DNA from: CAYGDP01 sp964348665
GTDB taxonomy: Bacteria; Verrucomicrobiota; Verrucomicrobiia; Palsa-1439; CAYGDP01
NCBI GenBank assembly: GCA_964348665.1
Contig: CAYGDP010000006.1
Coordinates: forward strand, 140,882-204,881
Direction of reading: 5' to 3'
DNA: 64,000 nt
Shown here one piece after another: positions 58,743 to 64,000 of the stretch (position 1 is its first letter; each line of letters starts with the position of its first letter). Both the position numbers and the translations under genes were made by a program. Under the pieces are notes generated by a model. That model did no database searches and had not been told where the DNA came from. It saw only the letters and a program-made list of their open reading frames with translations.

Positions 58743-60137
58743 ATGCGACTGTTGACTGCTGCCATTATTTCCTCCACCTGTATTGTCATCGGTAGCGCTG
58801 CCGAGCCAATCCAGCTTCACCCGGACAATCCGCGCTACTTCCAGTGGCGCGGCAAACCGACAATTCTGATTACTTCGGGCGAACACTACGGCGCGGTGCT
58901 GAATCTTGACTTTGACTATGTGGCGTATCTGGAGACGCTCGCGGCGGATGGATTGAATCACACGCGCACGTTTTCCGGCGTTTATCGTGAAGCGCCATCG
59001 TCATTCGGCATTACCGATAATACCCTGGCGCCGGCATTGGAGCGTTACATCGGACCCTGGGCGCGCGCCGGCGAGAAGTTCGACTTGACCAAATGGGACG
59101 ACGCGTATTTTGCGCGGCTGAAAGATTTTATGGCGCAAGCCGCCAAGCGCAACATCGTCGTCGAATTGAATTTCTTCTGCCCGTTTTACGAGGAAATTCT
59201 CTGGACAATCAACCCTATGAACGCCAGGAACAACATCAACGGCATCGGCAATTGCAAGCGGGAAGAAGTGTACGCGCTTAAGCACGATGATCTCACTGAA
59301 ATCCAGCTCGCGTTGGTCCGAAAAACCGTTACCGAACTCCGCGACTTTGACAATCTCTACTACGAAGTTTGCAACGAGCCGTATTTTGGCGGGGTCACAA
59401 TGGATTGGCAGCGGCGAGTCGTGGACGAAATCGTTGCCGCGGAACGGGAGTTTCCCGCCAAGCATCTCATTAGTCTCAACATTGCCAATGGTCGCGCCAA
59501 GATTGAAAAGCCCCATCCGGCGGTTTCCATCTTCAATTTCCATTATACCCATCCTCCCGATGTCATCGCGATGAACTCTCACATCCGGAAAGTCATCGGC
59601 GAGAACGAGACCGGATTTCGCGGCAAGGACGACGTGCTCTATCGAACTGAAGCGTGGGATTTCATTCTCGCCGGTGGCGCCCTCTATAACAATCTCGACT
59701 ATTCGTTCACGGCGAAACATCCTCGCGGTGATTTTCTCGCCTACAAATCACCCGGCGGCGGCAGTCTCGCGCTCCGCAAGCAGCTCCGGATTTTGAAGAA
59801 TTACATCGAAAGCTTTGATTTCATTCGAATGAAACCTTCCAACAGTGTCATCCAGGGAGGCACGGTCTCGGCGGATTTATTTGGTAAACCCGCCCGCGCC
59901 GAAGTCACAACACGCGTATTGGTTGAAGAAGGAAAGCAATATGCCATTTATGTGAAAGGCGGCACGAGTGTGATCCTAACGCTCGCCCTTCCGGAAGGCC
60001 GGTATCGTGTGGAATGGATCAATCCCCGCACCGGCAACTTGGATACGACCGAGTACATCGAAACGACTGGCGCACCTGCCGCCATTCACTCTCCGGCGTA
60101 CACCGAGGACATCGCGGTTCGAATTCTCCGCCGCTGA
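58743..60137 (+). CDS. Secreted glycoside hydrolase (GH5-like)
   Basis: The product is 464 residues from the ATG at 58743. Signal peptide MRLLTAAIISSTCIVIGSAA. A TIM-barrel of the cellulase type follows: FQWRGKPTILITSGEHYGAV, YLETLAADGLNHTRTFSGVY, RNIVVELNFFCPFYEEILWT, YYEVCNEPYFGG (acid/base Glu). The last 90 residues are a beta domain (PEGRYRVEWINPRTGNLDTT). Possible activity on plant or algal polysaccharide; family number uncertain. An AraC regulator follows 62 bp downstream. Confidence 0.85.
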   Translation: MRLLTAAIISSTCIVIGSAAEPIQLHPDNPRYFQWRGKPTILITSGEHYGAVLNLDFDYVAYLETLAADGLNHTRTFSGVYREAPSSFGITDNTLAPALERYIGPWARAGEKFDLTKWDDAYFARLKDFMAQAAKRNIVVELNFFCPFYEEILWTINPMNARNNINGIGNCKREEVYALKHDDLTEIQLALVRKTVTELRDFDNLYYEVCNEPYFGGVTMDWQRRVVDEIVAAEREFPAKHLISLNIANGRAKIEKPHPAVSIFNFHYTHPPDVIAMNSHIRKVIGENETGFRGKDDVLYRTEAWDFILAGGALYNNLDYSFTAKHPRGDFLAYKSPGGGSLALRKQLRILKNYIESFDFIRMKPSNSVIQGGTVSADLFGKPARAEVTTRVLVEEGKQYAIYVKGGTSVILTLALPEGRYRVEWINPRTGNLDTTEYIETTGAPAAIHSPAYTEDIAVRILRR

Positions 60138-60199
60138 AGGACGGCGTGTTCGCCAACTTCCGGGTGGAGTTTGTGTCCTGGATTATGTAATATCCTCCC

Positions 60200-61084
60200 G
60201 TGCCAACGGCCCCCCACGAAACGAAGATTCAGGTTTCGCTGTTCCATACCCCGACAGAGGCGAGCAGGCAGATTTTCTACTGCGTGTTGCGCGCGGGTCA
60301 TTTGATCGCAGGACGCGATTACAAGAGGGTGCATCCGAATTATCCGGGACACAAACTTCTGCTCTGCTTGAAGGGGCACGGATACATCCAAGTGGGAGGA
60401 CGTTCGTTTGCGGTGGGTCCCGGGCAAATCGGATGGATTTACAATCATCACGACAACAAACACTGGCCGGTGGAGGGATCGCCATGGGAGATTTTTTGGA
60501 TTCGCGTGGATGGCCCGTATATGGATCAGGTTTACAAAACACTGACCGTATCGGGGTCGCCTGTGTTTGGCGGGGTGGACGTCACCACGACGGCCGCGAT
60601 TTTTCGTCGGATGTTTCGCATTATGAAACGCCGGTCCGTGGCAATGGAAGCGGCTTTGCACGCGGAGGTGGCCGCGTTGATCAAACAATTGTTTCAAGCG
60701 CGCCACGCGGCGATACCATCCGACACTCGCGAGATTCCCAAGACGCTGCTCAAGCCGATGGAAGCGATGCGACTCTATTACGACAAACCGCATCGAATCG
60801 GCGATCTGGCGGCCATGGCCAACATGAGTGTCAGCAGTTTTTTCCGCTATTTCAAAGCCGCCACCGGCACCAGTCCGATTGATTGGCTGAAACGCGAGCG
60901 TATCAACCAGGCCAAGCGTCGTTTGCTGGAAACCAACGACACGATTGCGCAGATCGCCGAGCAAACGGGCTACTACGACCAATTCTATTTCAGCCGCGAT
61001 TTCAAGCGCGTTACGAAGGTGTCGCCTCGCGAATATCGCCAGCGCGAGCGGGCGCACCAGCATCCGGAGCGAGTGCCATCGTGA
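60200..61084 (+). CDS. AraC-family transcriptional regulator
   Basis: The product is 294 residues from the GTG at 60200. An N-terminal cupin arm (HKLLLCLKGHGYIQVGGRSF, VGPGQIGWIYNHHDNKHWPV) is followed by two helix-turn-helix motifs (IGDLAAMANMSVSSFFRYFK; DTIAQIAEQTGYYDQFYFSR) with the AraC signature ending FKRVTKVSPREYRQ. The layout (sugar-sensing cupin, HTH) and the neighbouring hydrolase suggest control of sugar utilisation. Sugar unknown. Confidence 0.93.
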   Translation: MPTAPHETKIQVSLFHTPTEASRQIFYCVLRAGHLIAGRDYKRVHPNYPGHKLLLCLKGHGYIQVGGRSFAVGPGQIGWIYNHHDNKHWPVEGSPWEIFWIRVDGPYMDQVYKTLTVSGSPVFGGVDVTTTAAIFRRMFRIMKRRSVAMEAALHAEVAALIKQLFQARHAAIPSDTREIPKTLLKPMEAMRLYYDKPHRIGDLAAMANMSVSSFFRYFKAATGTSPIDWLKRERINQAKRRLLETNDTIAQIAEQTGYYDQFYFSRDFKRVTKVSPREYRQRERAHQHPERVPS

Positions 61085-61212
61085 ACCGCGACCGAGAGGA
61101 TTTTACATAATTTATTGCAGAATCCTCCATTCACTTCCTCGCGTTTCCAATGTAGAGAGAGGCGATGTTTGGATCGAACGCGGATGTACGTAACGCCCTC
61201 TAATCTTGGTAG

Positions 61213-64000
61213 ATGCTTATGAAACGGAATCGTTGGTTGGGCTGGAAAACTCTACGGGTGTTTCCCTGGATCGGGGTCGGCGCCGCGCTCGCGGCGCAGG
61301 CGGGAGAGCCAGTGCGGTTCAATCGCGATATCCGGCCAATTCTCTCCGACAACTGCTACCGCTGTCACGGGCCGGATTCCACGGCGCGCAAAGGGGAATT
61401 GCGGTTGGATCGCCCAGAAGGTTTGTTCACGAAGCGGGAGGCTGGCACTCCGGTCGTGGCCGGCAAACCGCAGGAGAGTTTGCTGGTCAAGTTGATCACC
61501 GCGAAAGACGAAGACGATCTGATGCCGCCGCCGAAGTCGAACAAAAAACTCACCCCGCAGCAGAAACAACTTTTGCAACAATGGATCAAGGAGGGCGCTC
61601 AATGGGAACCGCACTGGTCGTTTCTCGCGCCGAAACGTCCTGACCTTCCCAAGGTAAAAGACCCGCGCTGGGTGAAAAACCCCATCGACCAATTTATTCT
61701 TGCCAAGCTCGAGCAAAACCGACTCAAACCCGCGTCGGAAGCCGATCGCCGTACTCTGGCACGACGCGTGGGATTGGATATGACTGGATTGCCTCCCAAA
61801 CTGGAGGACGTCGAGGCCTACGTGGCAGACAAGTCACCCGACGCGTACGAGAAGTTCGTGGACAAACTCATGGCATCGCCGCAGTACGGCGAGCATCGCG
61901 CGCGGTATTGGTTGGACGCGGCCCGGTACGCCGATACGCATGGGCTTCATTTTGATAATTATCGGGAAATGTGGCCGTACCGGGATTGGGTGATTAACGC
62001 GTTCAACAATAATGTCCCGTTTGACAAGTTTACAATCGAGCAACTTGCTGGCGATTTGCTTCCGAATCCGACTCTCGCACAGCGCATCGCCACCGGGTTC
62101 CAGCGGTGCAACATTACGACCAACGAAGGCGGAACGATCCCGGAAGAAAACGAAGCCAATTACGCCCTCGATCGTGTGGCCACGACCGGTCAAGTTTGGC
62201 TGGGGCTTACTCTCGGCTGCACGCCTTGTCACGACCATAAGTTCGATCCGATCTCGACGAAAGAGTTTTATCAAATGACCGCGTTTTACCGAAACACGAC
62301 GCAGAGTGCGCTGGATGGCAACATTCCGGACACCCCGCCGGTCATCCGAGTGCCGAAAATCGAGGATGCACCTCGACTGCAAGCTCTTCCTGCTGAAATT
62401 GAAACCGCACGCAATCGCATTGCTGCGCGCGAGAATGAAATCGCACCCCTTACAAAGGAGTGGGGGAAAAATCTCGACCCCAAACAATTCGAGCATCCAG
62501 CCGACCAGGATAAACTGGAAATTTATCTGCCACTGCGGGGAAATGCTGAGCGCGCCATCCGCAACGAGGCTTCCGCTGATGCTGCGCCCATCGCGCTGCC
62601 GGAAACGGCGGAGTGGAAACAAGACCCTAAACTTGGCGCGATACTGCATCTCAACGGCCAGACGGCGTTTGACCTCGGCGCCGTTGGCGACGTGGAGCGA
62701 ACGGACAAATTTTCCTATGGCGCCTGGGTGAAACCGAGCGACAAAACTCCTGCCGCGAGCGTGCTGGCGCGGATGGATGAAGGCTCCGACTATCGCGGAT
62801 GGGATTTGTGGCTGGAAAATAATGGTCGTCGCGTTGCAGCCCACATCATTCACAAATGGCCTGTCAACGCGGTCAAAGTGTTTGCGACCGAGGACGTCGT
62901 CAAGCCGAACGAATGGAACCACATTTTCGTCACCTACAACGGCAACAGCAAGTCCACGGGCTTGAAGATTTATGTCAATGGCGTTTCTGTAAAGTCCAAT
63001 TCCGAGCAAAAAGAAGTCAAAGAGACAATTCGAACCCAAGTCCCCACGCGCATTGGCGCGCGGAGTAAAAGTTCTCACTTGGCAAACGGCAGCGTGCAGG
63101 ATGTTCGGTTTTACCGCCGTAAACTCGATGCGGACGAAGTCGCGAGCCTGTATAACGCCGGTGAAATCCGCGCAGTCGCGGCAAATCCGAATGCCGCGGG
63201 AAGAGACGAGACGATCCGGAAATATTATTTGAAGACGCAGGATAAACCGTATGCCGCGTTGAAAGATGTCATGGCGGATTTGGAAATGGAGCTGGATCGG
63301 ATCCAAAAACGAAGCCCGGTTACGTTCGTGATGCAGGAAAAACCAATGCCGCCCAAAGCGCGTGTGCTGTTTCGCGGCCAATACGATCAACCACGGGAAG
63401 AGGTGACCCCGGCGGTCTTGAGCGCGCTCAATCCCATGCCGGCCGGGGCGCCCTCCAATCGTCTCGGCCTGGCCCAGTGGCTCGTGGCGCCGGAAAATCC
63501 GCTGACAGCGCGAGTGACGGTCAATCGGTTCTGGCAGGAAATTTTTGGCACCGGGTTGGTCAAAACCAGCGAAGATTTTGGCATCATGGGTGAGAATCCA
63601 TCGCATCCCGAACTGCTCGATTGGCTGGCGGTCGAATTTCGAGAGAGCGGGTGGGATGTGAAGAAGATGTTTCGGTTGATGGTTACCTCGGCGGCGTATC
63701 GCCAGGCGGCCATGACCACGCGGGAAAAACTGGATCGTGATCCGCAGAACCGCCTGTTGTCGCGCGGACCGCGATTCCGGATGGACGGTGAAATGATTCG
63801 CGACTACACGTTGGCGATCAGCGGATTGTTGGTGGACCAGATCGGCGGCCCGAGTGTAAAGCCATATCAACCCCCCGGGGTCTGGGAAGCGGTGGCGATG
63901 ATTGGCAGCAATACCCGCGATTACCGGCAGGATAAAGGCGAGAAGTTATATCGCCGAAGCATGTACACCTTTTGGAAACGAGCCGCGCCGCCCGCCTCGA
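61213..64000 (+). CDS. Planctomycete cytochrome-type PSCyt1/PSCyt2/LamG/PSD1 protein (partial)
   Basis: This reading frame runs off the window after about 929 codons. The signal (MKRNRWLGWKTLRVFPWIGV) is followed by PSCyt1 with a CxxCH heme motif (DNCYRCHGPD), PSCyt2/DUF1549 (NPIDQFILAKLEQNRLKPAS, DRVATTGQVWLGLTLGCTPC with a second CxxCH), a concanavalin/LamG-like domain (about 485-640, FSYGAWVKPSDKTPAASVLA) and the start of PSD1/DUF1553 (RLGLAQWLVAPENPLTARVT). Such genes are a hallmark of the PVC group and often stand beside DUF1501 genes. They are exported; the role is not established. An ATG at 61219 is an alternative start. Confidence 0.92.
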   Translation, partial: MLMKRNRWLGWKTLRVFPWIGVGAALAAQAGEPVRFNRDIRPILSDNCYRCHGPDSTARKGELRLDRPEGLFTKREAGTPVVAGKPQESLLVKLITAKDEDDLMPPPKSNKKLTPQQKQLLQQWIKEGAQWEPHWSFLAPKRPDLPKVKDPRWVKNPIDQFILAKLEQNRLKPASEADRRTLARRVGLDMTGLPPKLEDVEAYVADKSPDAYEKFVDKLMASPQYGEHRARYWLDAARYADTHGLHFDNYREMWPYRDWVINAFNNNVPFDKFTIEQLAGDLLPNPTLAQRIATGFQRCNITTNEGGTIPEENEANYALDRVATTGQVWLGLTLGCTPCHDHKFDPISTKEFYQMTAFYRNTTQSALDGNIPDTPPVIRVPKIEDAPRLQALPAEIETARNRIAARENEIAPLTKEWGKNLDPKQFEHPADQDKLEIYLPLRGNAERAIRNEASADAAPIALPETAEWKQDPKLGAILHLNGQTAFDLGAVGDVERTDKFSYGAWVKPSDKTPAASVLARMDEGSDYRGWDLWLENNGRRVAAHIIHKWPVNAVKVFATEDVVKPNEWNHIFVTYNGNSKSTGLKIYVNGVSVKSNSEQKEVKETIRTQVPTRIGARSKSSHLANGSVQDVRFYRRKLDADEVASLYNAGEIRAVAANPNAAGRDETIRKYYLKTQDKPYAALKDVMADLEMELDRIQKRSPVTFVMQEKPMPPKARVLFRGQYDQPREEVTPAVLSALNPMPAGAPSNRLGLAQWLVAPENPLTARVTVNRFWQEIFGTGLVKTSEDFGIMGENPSHPELLDWLAVEFRESGWDVKKMFRLMVTSAAYRQAAMTTREKLDRDPQNRLLSRGPRFRMDGEMIRDYTLAISGLLVDQIGGPSVKPYQPPGVWEAVAMIGSNTRDYRQDKGEKLYRRSMYTFWKRAAPPAS

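Noticed and set aside
57963..61063. Minus-strand frames at 57963-58961 and 60086-61063
   Set aside because: They oppose the deoxyhypusine-synthase-like gene and the AraC gene and carry no motifs.
61834..63870. 678-codon open frame on the minus strand
   Set aside because: It lies wholly opposite the PSCyt/PSD1 gene, whose domains are clear; composition is Arg/Phe/His-rich with no recognisable motif. It is an antisense shadow of high-GC codon bias.

Overview
The window (about 57% G+C by eye) looks like a chromosome segment of a Verrucomicrobiota-type bacterium of the PVC group. This rests on gene content, not on a marker-gene tree: a BatA/von Willebrand operon, a Planctomycete-type cytochrome PSCyt1/PSCyt2/PSD1 gene, YVTN-propeller phosphoesterase, ThuA, Gfo/Idh/MocA and NIPSNAP secreted or sugar-related proteins, a Ser/Thr kinase fused to WD40 repeats, the futalosine menaquinone enzyme MqnD, and very dense short interspersed repeats.

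Layout. 1-3146 (minus): end of a BatA/VWA membrane operon. 3275-4870: uncharacterised cytoplasmic protein. 4964-12714 (plus): a complete SUF iron-sulfur operon in the order sufB, metallophosphoesterase, sufC, sufD, sufU, sufT, sufS, fur-family regulator, second sufT; most junctions are ATGA overlaps or very short gaps. 12764-21402: HDAC-like deacetylase, aroB, a broken ankyrin gene, a possible nuclease-like protein, a four-helix-bundle protein, dprA, topA and a XerC/D recombinase. 21403-25643: decayed accessory stretch with a duplicated xerC tail, an orphan DUF6924 protein, a waaA stub, a zincin-like secreted metalloprotease, a secreted esterase, and a DUF2442/DUF4160 pair lying between a truncated copy and the intact copy of a TIM-barrel gene. 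25644-39779: TIM-barrel isomerase, WD40 kinase, LysM lipoprotein, ABC ATPase, panD, class V aminotransferase, GNAT, YVTN phosphoesterase, Gfo/Idh dehydrogenase, tRNA-Ala, a sigma-70 factor and ThuA.

39815-47591 (minus) holds the most unusual locus. A Tes/MJ0619-like radical SAM enzyme is followed by an Lgt-like membrane protein lacking key Lgt residues, then by a tightly packed tandem series of six small zinc-ribbon plus transmembrane proteins, one further 56-residue Cys-rich protein, a decayed duplicate and a small membrane protein. 47708-56022: NIPSNAP protein, beta-carbonic anhydrase with a long C-terminal tail, a flotillin/NfeD operon with a second SPFH protein that stops after the SPFH domain, a CPA2 antiporter and mqnD. 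56071-64000: secreted protein, deoxyhypusine-synthase-family enzyme, glycoside hydrolase, AraC regulator, and a PSCyt/PSD1 gene running off the window.

A second theme is repeats. At least four kinds of short periodic array (8 bp, 7 bp, 10 bp, GAGGAC-type) and several GC-rich palindrome families lie between genes, supply start or stop codons, and are read in frame inside SufD, SufS, both SufT proteins, AroB and DprA, always at linkers or N-termini. No rRNA, CRISPR array, intact insertion sequence or prophage was seen.
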